Counted from the stretch's first letter, positions 36,644-45,904 are shown. The stretch: 64,000 nucleotides of DNA from Ktedonospora formicarum (GCF_016587355.1 NZ_BNJF01000004.1:682001-746000), one strand, 5' to 3'. Notes: generated by a model not told the origin, from the letters alone. Numbers and translations: made by a program.

Positions 36644-37502
36644 AGAGGTTACCATTGAAGGCAACGTCATTGTACTCGCTGAACCCGTCCATGTGCCAGA
36701 ACATTCGTTTATTGGTCGTGATGAAGAGCTGAGTTTATGCCGCATTGCATGGGGTGTCAATGCCCAGGGAGATGATTTTGTCGCTGATGAGAAGCCCCCG
36801 CTGCATTTTCGCCTTCAAGGCGCTCCCGGCCTAGGCAAGAATGAGCTTGTCTACGAGATAGCTCGGAAATTGAAGAAGCCGCTCTATATTATCCAAGGGC
36901 ATGAAGAACTGACCCCTGAAGACCTCGCGTTGGTGTTAACACCTGATCCTATGAATGCTGTCAATGATGGAATTCCACTTATACTGCGCGCTAGCCCCCT
37001 TGCTACAGCCCTGTATGATGGAGGATTGTTTTTCTTTGATGAAATCAATCGTGTCCCTGAACGTGCTTTAAGTCCATTATCATCAGTCCTTGATGGTCGG
37101 CAGTCTATCTATTCAGCTCTTACTGGTATACACATTGGTGCTCGTGATGAAGAGGCACAAAAGAATTTTCGCTTCTGTTGCGCTCTTAACCCCGGCCTGA
37201 GTCAGGCCGGCCATCTACTTCCTGAATATATTGAACAACGCACACTTCCCGTCATCGAGCTGTATCGCCCTCCTTTTGAAGACTTACGAATGATTCTTCA
37301 AAAGTCGCTCAACCCAACGCAGGAGTTTTTGGAGGGCTTCGAGAATTGGTATCAGCAGAACCAGAAAGCCGAAATTTCTGTGCGACAGGCGCTCGCCCTC
37401 ATGAATTATGCCATGAGTTATGAACAGCAAGTAGGCAGAGCAATGCACAAAGCCACTATTTTTGAGAAAATTGCTGGAATTTTCCTGGGGAGGAGGCTGT
37501 GA
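36636..37502 (+). CDS. MoxR-family AAA+ ATPase
   Basis: This 288-residue protein has an N-terminal SFIGRDEEL box, Walker A LQGAPGLGKNELVYEIA, Walker B LFFFDEINRVP and sensor region FRFCCALNPG, with the arginine-rich end YIEQRTLPVIEL of MoxR ATPases. The Thr/Ser normally following the Walker A lysine is Asn (GKN). MoxR proteins act as chaperone-like ATPases on vWA or other partner proteins; in conflict operons they pair with a sensor-effector protein. It starts 8 nt inside the trypsin-NACHT gene. The third gene's ATG lies 10 bp downstream, so the set is one operon. Confidence 0.85.
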   Translation: MVREVTIEGNVIVLAEPVHVPEHSFIGRDEELSLCRIAWGVNAQGDDFVADEKPPLHFRLQGAPGLGKNELVYEIARKLKKPLYIIQGHEELTPEDLALVLTPDPMNAVNDGIPLILRASPLATALYDGGLFFFDEINRVPERALSPLSSVLDGRQSIYSALTGIHIGARDEEAQKNFRFCCALNPGLSQAGHLLPEYIEQRTLPVIELYRPPFEDLRMILQKSLNPTQEFLEGFENWYQQNQKAEISVRQALALMNYAMSYEQQVGRAMHKATIFEKIAGIFLGRRL

Positions 37503-37512
37503 TTTTCTTACT

Positions 37513-39675
37513 ATGAAACCAGATCCATATATTCGACAAGGCAATATCTTCTTTGTGCCAGTGCTGCGCCACCGTCTCAATTTCGCGGTGCTCGTTCAAC
37601 AAGCTTTCCATGAGCTTGGTTTGGATCACCATGATCTGATCGCCGTTGAATTGCCTGCTTCTGCCGAAAAACCACTCCGAGAAGCGCTACAACGACTTCC
37701 GAGCATATCACTGGCGATTCTCTCTGTGAGTGATAGTGATCAACGTGAGGTCTTCCCCGTCACGCCAGCTGATGCGCTCATTGAAGGTATTCGCACAGCC
37801 ATCGATCGCGATATCCCGCTTGCTTTTATCGATCAAGAACTCACTCCCGGCCACCTCACTGATCGCATTTGTATTGAAGATGCCCCCTGGCCCGATGATG
37901 CTCTGGCCTTGAAGCATGGTGCCGAGTGGTATCTTGATCTCGTTGCAGGGCGGCTTTCACATGAGCCATCGCGTTATGAGCCAGTAGATAGCTGGCGCGA
38001 ACTTCATATGGCCAGGCGCCTCCAGCAATTATTCCCTTTCTATCAACGCATCCTGGTTATTTCCCATGCCGCCCATATCAGGCCGATCCAACATTTATTG
38101 CGGCTTTCACCTCTCAGTTTGGACCATAGTCCGCTCATGGCTTCTGGAGCCATTTCGTATAAAATCTGGTCACCGAGCCTCCCTATCTTAATAAGTTATT
38201 TGGATTATATTCCTCATTTAGTGGAACTCTATGAGAAACAGCGAGGTCAGGGAAAAGCGCATCTCTTTGATAAACGCAATGCCCTCTTAGAACTCATCTA
38301 TAGACTACAAGAGGGGGCAGTAGACATGGATTTTTCGATTCGACACTATCAAGCGTTTACTCAGATGCTCACAAGCATGCTCGAACGGGAAGGTCAGATC
38401 TCGCCGCGCATCGAGACAGTCATGGCGGCATGTAGGAGTTGTTTCAATAAACCTTTTAGCGAGCGAGTCTATCGGCATCTGCTCAAGTACTATGATCAGG
38501 TCAAGGTCATGCGAATTGGGAAACTGGTAGACACGAAAGAGCCGGTCTACGAAGTAAAATACACCGATTATAAGGATATGCAAAGAGTTTTTGTTGCCCG
38601 TAATTGCACTGAACTTGAGCAACATTTTGAGATTCTCTACATACCAGGAAGTGAAGACCACGCGGGGACGAAGGATGGCCCCAATCAACCTGTTGATCAA
38701 CCCATTCGATACACCGAAATTGAATTAGATGGTCCTCCTCCCAACAGAAGAAACAGGGAGAAAAGTCCTCAAGAAGAGACAGTGACAACATGGATTCCAC
38801 GCGGCTACTTTGAAAAAGAAATGCGAGCCAAAGCTTTTCATCTCGCGGTCTATAGCCATAGGGAGCAGATAAAAAGTATTGAATTTCGAGGTGCACTGGA
38901 AGCAGGAATTGATTTCCGTCGCACACTGCGTACGTACTGGGCAAGAAGACCCAAAGTGTATGTAAAAACACGCCGAAAGTCTTTGGGGAAACCGGTTAGC
39001 AGAACGGAGCCAATTGTATGGCTCTTCCAAAAGAGCACCTCTACTACAAAGGAAGTCCCGCATGCTGAAATGCATTACACATGGTGCGGAGAGTGGCATG
39101 CTCCACTTATTGCGAATCTGTATGTCGCTGAAGAAAACCATCAGGATGAAAAAACGGTTGTTTTTAATGGGAATAATGCACAGAATATGCTCCTGAAAGT
39201 GTACAGGGAGAAAATTTTGGGGATGACTAGCTTTGTGGATGATGGGCTCATGCTTGACGACATAATAGCGGCATGGGGTGCAAACTATCGTGAACGGATT
39301 CCCACTGAAAAAGAAGTAGAGTACTTAGATGGCGTTGGGTATACTCTGCACTCTGAAACACTTAACACGATTCAAAATCCTAACTGGTGGGAATATCTCA
39401 TATTTGGAGCCATCTATTATGCCAAAGAAATCGTACTTATGGTAACTTCACCAGATTTTACGCTTCCCCCTTATGTAGTAAACTACGCCCAGTCAAAGGG
39501 TAAAGAGATTATCCATATTTCGCTCTTGCGTTTTACAGCGGATGAAGTACGAAAGCTTCAGGCTTTGTATTGGATTAAACATAAATATCCTTATAAGCTC
39601 AATGACACCTCTGATCCTGAATACGTAGCCTATATTGTCAAACACTTTTCTGAAATTATGAAACAGTTCTGGTAA
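37513..39675 (+). CDS. 720-aa protein with Tiki/TraB-like N-terminus, conflict operon
   Basis: The N-terminal ~170 residues read NIFFVPVLRHRLNFAVLVQQ, then DLIAVELPAS, LPSISLAILS and ADALIEGIRTAIDRDIPLAF. This resembles the Tiki/TraB/ChaN-type fold and DUF5682-like proteins found next to MoxR ATPases: an early His/Arg motif, then VELP and an alternating beta-alpha pattern. Candidate metal or catalytic residues are His20, Glu46 and the HAAH motif near 190. The middle is helical. The C-terminal ~250 residues (WWEYLIFGAIYYAKEIV; VVNYAQSKGKEIIHISLL) match nothing I know. I chose the ATG at 37513 after GGGAGGAGG rather than 37462, which lies inside the MoxR gene. It is probably the effector or a MoxR client. 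Family assignment is tentative. Confidence 0.6.
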   Translation: MKPDPYIRQGNIFFVPVLRHRLNFAVLVQQAFHELGLDHHDLIAVELPASAEKPLREALQRLPSISLAILSVSDSDQREVFPVTPADALIEGIRTAIDRDIPLAFIDQELTPGHLTDRICIEDAPWPDDALALKHGAEWYLDLVAGRLSHEPSRYEPVDSWRELHMARRLQQLFPFYQRILVISHAAHIRPIQHLLRLSPLSLDHSPLMASGAISYKIWSPSLPILISYLDYIPHLVELYEKQRGQGKAHLFDKRNALLELIYRLQEGAVDMDFSIRHYQAFTQMLTSMLEREGQISPRIETVMAACRSCFNKPFSERVYRHLLKYYDQVKVMRIGKLVDTKEPVYEVKYTDYKDMQRVFVARNCTELEQHFEILYIPGSEDHAGTKDGPNQPVDQPIRYTEIELDGPPPNRRNREKSPQEETVTTWIPRGYFEKEMRAKAFHLAVYSHREQIKSIEFRGALEAGIDFRRTLRTYWARRPKVYVKTRRKSLGKPVSRTEPIVWLFQKSTSTTKEVPHAEMHYTWCGEWHAPLIANLYVAEENHQDEKTVVFNGNNAQNMLLKVYREKILGMTSFVDDGLMLDDIIAAWGANYRERIPTEKEVEYLDGVGYTLHSETLNTIQNPNWWEYLIFGAIYYAKEIVLMVTSPDFTLPPYVVNYAQSKGKEIIHISLLRFTADEVRKLQALYWIKHKYPYKLNDTSDPEYVAYIVKHFSEIMKQFW

Positions 39676-39837
39676 TCTCACCAGCCACTGCTCCTTCATT
39701 TCTGATCATCTGTCTCTGTTCCCGACTAAAAACACGGATGAAGATGGTCTGCATGGATCTGATCACAAAATGGGTATTGAAAACGATCATTAAAAATATA
39801 GCGAATTCCTGATAATCGTTGCGTATCAAGATATGAT

Positions 39838-40428
39838 ATGAGCATGAAACTCAGTGACTACGCCAAACAACATGGGGTCCGCTATGAGGCAGCCTGGCGT
39901 TGGTTCCGCGACGGGAAAATCCAGGGCAGGCAGGTCGGAGCGCACACCATTCTCATCGATGAACCAGCCAGGACCGCCAGCCCAGCCACAGCCACAACGG
40001 TCATCTATACCTGTGTTTCCTCAGCCGAGAACAAGGCCAATCTGGACACTCAGGCGGAGCGATTGGTGGCCTACTGTGCCGCTCGCGGCTACCAAGTGAG
40101 CAAGGTGGTCAAGGAAATTGGTTCGGGGGTCAATGACAATCGCCCCAAGTTCCTGGCCTTGCTGGCCGATCCCAAGGTGGGGCGTATTGTCATTGAACGC
40201 AAGGACCGGGGGACCCGCTTCGGGTTCCGTTACATCGAGACCTTGCTTCACACCTATGGGCGTGAGATTGAGGTCGTCAATCAGGCCGAACATGGCACAG
40301 AAGACCTGCTCTCAGACCTCACCAATATCGTGTACTCCTTCTGCGTCCGGCTCTATGGGCAACGGCATGCCAAACGCCAAACAGAGCGTCTTGTGCAGGA
40401 ATTGGAGGCCGACCATGCACCTGGTTGA
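39838..40428 (+). CDS. tnpA: IS607-family serine recombinase TnpA
   Basis: This protein of 196 residues has an N-terminal MerR-like helix-turn-helix (LSDYAKQHGVRYEAAWRWFR) followed by a serine-recombinase catalytic domain (LDTQAERLVAYCAARGYQVS; RIVIERKDRGTRFG). The catalytic serine motif, usually YARVSS, reads YTCVSS, so the conserved Arg next to the serine is Cys. This probably impairs catalysis. The related copy at 54994-55647 keeps Arg. The gene's 3' end overlaps the tnpB start by 14 nt, as in other IS607 elements. It lies 162 bp after the conflict operon. Confidence 0.85.
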   Translation: MSMKLSDYAKQHGVRYEAAWRWFRDGKIQGRQVGAHTILIDEPARTASPATATTVIYTCVSSAENKANLDTQAERLVAYCAARGYQVSKVVKEIGSGVNDNRPKFLALLADPKVGRIVIERKDRGTRFGFRYIETLLHTYGREIEVVNQAEHGTEDLLSDLTNIVYSFCVRLYGQRHAKRQTERLVQELEADHAPG

Positions 40429-41926
40429 AAAGCACATCATTCTTCGGAGTGATCCACGCTATGCCACACTTGACGCGGCCTGCTTTGCGTCCAAAAATCT
40501 CTACAATACGGCGTTGTATGAGATCCGCCAGACCTTCATCTTTGAGGGGAAATACCTCAACTACCATGAAATGGATCGGCGCATGCAGTCGCAGGAAGCG
40601 TACAAAGCACTGCCTGCGAAAGTGGCCCAACAGGTACTGCTGCTGCTCGAACGCAACTGGAAATCCTTCTTTGAAGCGCTCGATGCCTACAAGCGCGATC
40701 CCTCACCATTTCGCCGACGCCCCCAATTTCCCACATACAAGCACAAAACCACAGGCCGCAACGTCCTCATCTATACGATGCAGGCCGTCAGCCGCAGCAA
40801 ACGGACCCTTGCCCGGCACCTCATTCAGCCTTCGGGACTAGGCATCCAGATGAAAACCCAACAAGATCCCAAGGCGATTACGCAGGTCCGTGTTGTTCCC
40901 AAACACGGCTTTGTCGTTGTTGAGATCGTGTATGAACAGGAGCCGAGCAGCTCGGCCGTCGATCCTGCACTCATTGCTGGCATCGATCCTGGTCTGGACA
41001 ATCTGATCGCGCTAACATCAAACAAACCGGGTTTTGTCCCGGTCGTCGTTAACGGGCGCGGTCTGAAAAGTACGAATCAGTTCTACAACAAGCGGCGGGC
41101 AGAACTCCAACATGCTCTTGGTCGTCCTGGAAATACTCGGCGCATGGAGCGCTTGACGCTCTGGCGCAATCGGCGGATGGAGCGGAGCATGATCTGCACA
41201 CCATCTCGCGTTGTGTGATTGAGGTGCTGGTGGCTGAGGGGATTGGAACGCTCGTAATTGGTCGCAATGTGGGCTGGAAACAGGAGATCAACCTGGGGAA
41301 ACGGACCAATCAGAACTTCGTTCAGGTGCCCCATGCCCGGTTCATCGAGATGCTCACCTACAAAGCGGAGCAAAAAGGCATCCGGGTGATCCTCACCGAA
41401 GAAAGCTACACCAGCCAGGCCAGTTTCCTGGATCGTGATCCCTTGCCAACCTACCAGCAAAACCAGGAGCATGCGCCTGTTTTCAGCGGCAAACGGATCA
41501 CACGGAGGCTCTATCGGGCATCCAATGGCCAACTCATTCACGCCGATTGCAACGGGTCCTACAATATCATCAGAAAAGCAGCTCCTGATGCCTTCGGGTC
41601 GGAGGGAGTAGAGGATGGGGAGTGCAGGGTTCATCTGCCGGTAGTCCATCCCGTGGTGCGCCCAGAGAGGCGTGCAATCTTCTGTTCCGTGCAGACGGAA
41701 CCTCACTCAGGCAATGTGAGTAAAGCAGCTCCTTACCTCGACCCGAAAGGAAAGAGTGGAAAAGAGCATGGAGCAAAAAGCCCATTGAAACTCTGGTACC
41801 AGGGTCAGAAGATGGGCAGCCAGGTCGTACATGGTCAAGGCTGATTGCTTGAACCCTAGTCGTGGCGAAAGTTGGACGTTCCGTGGGATAGGTACCATCA
41901 CCCACGTCTGACGATATTCTGTAACT

Positions 41927-41932
41927 CACGGG
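41927..41932 (+). other. Exon-binding site 1 (EBS1) of intron
   Basis: CACGGG in domain I can pair with IBS1 (CCCGTG, 41650-41655) directly 5' of the splice site. Its position, about 271 nt into the intron, suits EBS1. Confidence 0.6.
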
Positions 41933-42152
41933 TACTGAATATAGCCTGCGTCAGAGCCAGTTCTCAGGGAGGGAAATACGACATACGGGGGATCTACATA
42001 CGAAGCGAAGATTACACGTAACCTGGGGATTGCCTAAACGTGGAGATGCGCAGGGCAACGGAGGAACCGTAGTACTCAAACGCTCACCGTAACGGGAGAG
42101 ACAGGGGGAAGGGTTCCAGGGAGTCAGTTCTAAAAGGAGGAGGTTGACTCGG

Positions 42153-44000
42153 ATGAGTCAGAAGACCTTGGAACGATTAGAACACCTACAACAACTGAAC
42201 CGCAACAGAGAGTGGATCAACCACGACCTGTATAGGCTGATGTACAAGGAAGATCTGTACATTGTCGCCTACGAACGGATCAAGTCGAAACCAGGGAATA
42301 TGACTCCTGGGACGGACGGGGAAACACTTGACGGTTTTTCCTTGAAAAGCATCCAGGAGATCATTCAGGAAATGAAAACCGAACAATTCCAATTCAAACC
42401 AGTACGACAAGAGTTTATTCCGAAATCGAATGGGAAGATGAGGAAACTCGGTATTCCAAGTGTGAGGGATAAAATCGTCCAGGAAGTCATGCGAATGATC
42501 CTGGAAACGATCTACGATAGCCCCCACGGCCCATATTTCCTGGAAACCAGCCACGGATTTCGACCAAATCGAAGCTGCCATACGGCGCTTCGTGACTTTC
42601 GGGACAAATGGACAGCGGTGAACTGGCTTATCGAAGGGGACATACGCGCCTGCTTCGATGAGCTGGATCATCAGAAACTGGTAGCCATCCTGCGAAAGAA
42701 GATCAAAGATGAGCGCTTCCTTAACCTCATCTGGAAACTTCTCAACGCCGGATACATGGACCTTCATGGAGAGAAAAAGGAAAGTCTAATAGGTTCTCCC
42801 CAGGGCGGAATCGTCAGCCCCATTCTTGCGAATGTCTATCTCCACAAACTCGACGAATTCGTGGAGGAACTACGACAGAAACAAGAAAAGGGAAAAGAGA
42901 AACGCCGGAATCAGACGTACCTTGCGCTGCAAGCCAAACGGTACAGGATGATTAAACAGAGGAGGACGCGCACCAAAGAGTTCAAAGAGATCACTCGTCA
43001 AATGAGGGCTACTCCATCGAAACAGACCAACGACCCTGAATACATCCGTGTCAGGTATCTGAGATATGCAGATGACTGGCTCATAGGTGTGTGCGGGAGC
43101 CATAGTCTGGCGGAGCAAATCAAACAAGACGTGAAAACGTACTTGCAAGACCACCTCCGACTCACGTTGAGCGAGGATAAAACCCACATTACAAACGCGA
43201 GAGCCGAAGAAGCCCTCTTCCTCGGCACCACTCTTAAAATTGGCAATGGGGGAAAAGCTAAGATTAAGCTCCAAACCTCCCCCGCGACAGGAAAAGCGTT
43301 CAAACGTCGCTCAACTGGTATGGAAACGATTATGAACGCTCCGTTGCCCAAGCTCATGAAGAGACTCACGGACAGACGTTTCTGCACGAAAGAAGGAAAA
43401 CCCTTGCCAAGAACGGTTTGGATGGATCTCGACGCGGATCAGATAGTCAACCTGTATAGCGGGGTAAACCGGGGACTCCAGAATTACTATCGATTCACAG
43501 ACAATTGGGCGCACATGCAGAGGATTCAGTATATTCTCCAATACTCGCTTGCAAACACTCTGGCTTGGAAATACCGAATATCCTTACCCAAAGTGTTCAA
43601 ACGCTTCGGGAAAACACTGACGGTCCTGGTTCCAGGAAAAGAGGGCAAAGAGGACCGACAAGTCAGCTTCTACCTCAATTCTGACTGGAGCAAGAATCGG
43701 GAAAGCTTTCAACGAGGAAACCAGACCGATATTGATCTTGTTCAAACCATGAGGCGCCAGAGAACCCGGTCCAAATTAGGCAGAGCGTGCTGTATATGCG
43801 AAAGTACGGAGCAAAACGTCATGCACCATGTTCGTCATATCCGCAAACTCTCACACAAGCGAGAGGCCACTGGTTTTAATAGCCTACTCCGGGCTATCAA
43901 CCGAAAACAGATCCCAGTATGCCATACATGTCACAGAAAGATCCACAATGGGAAATATGACGGCCTGAAATTAGGAGAACTGGCGTATATCCCGCTCTGA
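42153..44000 (+). CDS. ltrA: Group II intron reverse transcriptase/maturase
   Basis: This 615-residue protein has reverse transcriptase blocks (YERIKSKPGNMTPGTDGETL; NWLIEGDIRACFDELDHQKL; GSPQGGIVSPILANVYLHKL; LRYADDWLIGV with the catalytic YADD). A maturase X region follows (NLYSGVNRGLQNYYRFTDNW). A C-terminal HNH endonuclease carries CCICESTEQNVMHHVRHIRK and CHTCHRKIHNGKYDG. It promotes intron splicing and retrohoming. The start is the ATG at 42153 preceded by AAAAGGAGGAGG rather than the TTG at 42144. All motifs look intact. Confidence 0.93.
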   Translation: MSQKTLERLEHLQQLNRNREWINHDLYRLMYKEDLYIVAYERIKSKPGNMTPGTDGETLDGFSLKSIQEIIQEMKTEQFQFKPVRQEFIPKSNGKMRKLGIPSVRDKIVQEVMRMILETIYDSPHGPYFLETSHGFRPNRSCHTALRDFRDKWTAVNWLIEGDIRACFDELDHQKLVAILRKKIKDERFLNLIWKLLNAGYMDLHGEKKESLIGSPQGGIVSPILANVYLHKLDEFVEELRQKQEKGKEKRRNQTYLALQAKRYRMIKQRRTRTKEFKEITRQMRATPSKQTNDPEYIRVRYLRYADDWLIGVCGSHSLAEQIKQDVKTYLQDHLRLTLSEDKTHITNARAEEALFLGTTLKIGNGGKAKIKLQTSPATGKAFKRRSTGMETIMNAPLPKLMKRLTDRRFCTKEGKPLPRTVWMDLDADQIVNLYSGVNRGLQNYYRFTDNWAHMQRIQYILQYSLANTLAWKYRISLPKVFKRFGKTLTVLVPGKEGKEDRQVSFYLNSDWSKNRESFQRGNQTDIDLVQTMRRQRTRSKLGRACCICESTEQNVMHHVRHIRKLSHKREATGFNSLLRAINRKQIPVCHTCHRKIHNGKYDGLKLGELAYIPL

Positions 44001-44030
44001 AAAGGGAAAGAAAAAGTAGGGACTCCTGGA

Positions 44031-44064
44031 GAGCCGGATGCGTGGAAACGCGCCAGTCCGGTTC
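44031..44064 (+). ncRNA. Group II intron domain V
   Basis: The 34-nt element begins GAGCCGGATGCG, has a GGAAAC tetraloop region and ends CCGGTTC, with the AGC catalytic triad at its base and the conserved AG bulge on the 3' side. It starts 31 nt after the stop of the maturase gene. Confidence 0.85.
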
Positions 44065-44222
44065 GGGGGGAACCGTTGGAAAAGGTCTTTTTCTCCACCG
44101 ACAAAGGAGAAAAGGAACCTCGCTGGCGGTTTACCCTACAGGCTGTCATTCCCTCACAAACCCGCTCGCGAGAAAATCCTGGCCTCTGTCAGGATACGCT
44201 AGTCGCGACGGAACTATTCCTG

Positions 44223-44720
44223 TCACATACCCTTTAGAGAGAGGAGGTCAAAGGCCTCGCAGCTTGATCTCTACGGTAAGTAGCCAAATAGCGGACCAGC
44301 AGTCCCTGTAGCGCATCGCCAAGATTCTTGAGAATGTGAAACCTGTCTGCACACTGGGACTACTTGGGGAGCGGCTGTCTTCGCTGCTGATGTAGAGCCC
44401 CCCTCTCCGGTCTCAACTCACCAGTTCAATTTCCAGGGTGGGTTGCTATCCAGGTAGCAGCGGTTTCTGCAGACCTCGCTGGCAGAACATCAATGACTTT
44501 GTAGCGTTGCATGTCAACAAGGATCGCGTCATATGTTTGTCCACATCAGAACGTGAAATCACCTGCCCCAAGCATTATCACCTGTTGGATTGGTTCTGTT
44601 GCAAGTGCCATGATCCAACGAAGCACCGTCATCCAGGAGGTCTTGATCCCTCATCGCTCAGCGAAATGTGCTCTCAACATCCTGCCAGTCGCAAGGTCGG
44701 GAGTCTAAATAACGTGCATA
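44223..44720 (-). pseudogene. Second ISL3-family transposase fragment
   Basis: Minus-strand frames read ILVDMQRYKVIDVLPARSAE, TAATWIATHPGN and CADRFHILKNLGDALQGLLV, with TVLRWIMALATEPIQQVI upstream. This is the same ISL3 signature order as at 26332-26665, broken by stops and shifts. It abuts the end of the IS607 element. Confidence 0.7.
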
Positions 44721-45177
44721 GGCTCGCACTCTTCCCCTGAGGAAGACACAGACCAAGCGGAAGAATATCCAACCAGTTCGCCCCACAGACATCCGAATAG
44801 AGCAGGTGCATGGTCGCTAACCGTTCACTCTCTGGCTTCCCATCAACGGTGATATTGGTGAGAGCCAGGCCAATGTTTGCTGCTGTTGGGTGGAGAAGAG
44901 CCAGCCGTCCACCAGGGAAAGGGTGTGAGAAAGCGGGCAACGCAGCGCGAAGAAGGAGGTATATGAGCGAGGAGGGAAGAGAAAGGCAGGCAATTGTTCC
45001 TCATCGTATCGAGCAGTGTTGCTCAACACAAGCTTATATTCTTTCACTGTTCCTGAAGCATTATTGCACAAAACAGGCATTTTCTTTTCAACGCTACTTA
45101 CGAAGCCGCCTCTCAAACAATCGGATGGGTGAAAAATACACATCTCCTTAGCAGAGAAGCGGCATCATGAAAAAAGG
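44721..45177. other. Intergenic, weak coding trace
   Basis: A minus-strand trace (NIGLALTNITVDGKPESERL, then ATMHLLYSDVCGANWLDILP) looks protein-like but has no start context and I cannot name a family. Nothing else is seen. Confidence 0.3.
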
Positions 45178-45681
45178 TTAGAGACGCTGGCGCGCTAGCC
45201 ACGCTTCGATCGTGAGCTTGTGTTCATCATAATGCCCAAACGTATCGCCCTCGGCGACCTTCCAGAGCGCGCTCCCTTTCATCCAAGCAAAACGCCCTGG
45301 ATCAAACAGGTCTTCCTCGCTCAGTGCTCCAGTAGCTGCCAGAAGCTGCTGATAGGAGGTATGAAAATCCTGTTTGACCTCCGCCAGTGGTCGCGAACGG
45401 TTGGCAACAAATGTTGCATGATTGAACTGATCCACGTCCTCATCTGTTTTCACTGAGGGGGTGAGTTGCGGCTGTTCATTGCGCCGAGCTGCCTCAAGAA
45501 TCTGGGCAGCACGCCCTTGCCAGGTTGCCAGATGGACCAAAATATCTTTGAGCGACCAATCGCCGCTTACCCCTGGCTCGGTCAACTGCGTTTCGCTGAG
45601 TGGGGCGAGAAGTACTTCAAAAGCTGCATAGCCACGCTCCATCATTTCGAGCAGTTCGGCTTTATTTGTCAGAATGGACAT
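45178..45681 (-). CDS. ClbS/DfsB-family four-helix bundle protein
   Basis: This 167-residue protein is of the DinB/ClbS fold: NKAELLEMMERGYAAFEVLL, DWSLKDILVHLATWQGRA with the conserved His, and GDTFGHYDEHKLTIEAWLAR with the two C-terminal His residues. The family includes colibactin self-resistance hydrolase ClbS, but most members have unknown substrates. Start ATG has AAAGGAG. The gene is divergent from the proline-racemase-family gene at 45905. Confidence 0.82.
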   Translation of the reverse strand: MSILTNKAELLEMMERGYAAFEVLLAPLSETQLTEPGVSGDWSLKDILVHLATWQGRAAQILEAARRNEQPQLTPSVKTDEDVDQFNHATFVANRSRPLAEVKQDFHTSYQQLLAATGALSEEDLFDPGRFAWMKGSALWKVAEGDTFGHYDEHKLTIEAWLARQRL

Positions 45682-45904
45682 AGTGGATTCTCCTTTCTGA
45701 GAACGCGAAATATGTAAGGAAGAGATAAAACGCCTAGCCTCTTTGCTTTCGTACCCAGTTATGGAAAGGCGTGCTCCCGCAAAAGCAGTTGGTCACGATA
45801 TGAGTCGCAACAGCTACTTCTTGCGTTCATCATAGCATCTTCTTGTTATATACTGAAAAACACCCTTCTCTCAATGGCCTATTTTTTTCGCAAGGAGCAG
45901 ACCA

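Larger units (their letters stand above)
41656..44139 (+). mobile_element. Group II intron with LtrA-type protein
   Basis: The intron starts GTGCGCCCAGAGAGGCGTGC, matching the 5' consensus of bacterial CL-type group II introns, and ends TTTACCCTAC. A canonical 34-nt domain V lies at 44031-44064. EBS1 (CACGGG, 41927-41932) is exactly complementary to the last six bases of the upstream exon (CCCGTG, 41650-41655). The encoded protein spans 42153-44000. Removing the intron fuses tnpB in frame, which supports both ends to the base. Length 2484 nt. It seems complete and possibly active. Confidence 0.88.
40415..44202 (+). pseudogene. tnpB: IS607-associated TnpB, frameshifted and intron-split
   Basis: Exon 1 (40415-41655) starts MHLVEKHIILRSDPRYATLD with GGAGG upstream. 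It carries the RuvC-like motif IAGIDPGLDNLIAL, then after a frameshift near 41180 (one G missing in GGG) LHTISRCVIEVLVAEGIGTL, PHARFIEMLTYKAEQKGIRV and HADCNGSYNIIRKAAPDAFG with the last acidic residue. A group II intron occupies 41656-44139. Exon 2 (44140-44202) continues in frame, so that ligation gives VVHPV then RLSFPHKPAREKIL and a TAG stop. TnpB is an RNA-guided nuclease that retains the element in the chromosome. The frameshift is the only visible defect besides the intron. Confidence 0.8.

Noticed and set aside
36400..44000. Diversity-generating retroelement (FGE C-terminus plus a nearby reverse transcriptase)
   Set aside because: The reverse transcriptase is a group II intron protein with maturase and HNH domains inside its own intron, and no template copy of the FGE end was seen nearby.
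44674..44940. Minus-strand frame with protein-like text (TNITVDGKPESERLATMHLL)
   Set aside because: No start context and no nameable family; kept only as a weak trace in the intergenic entry.
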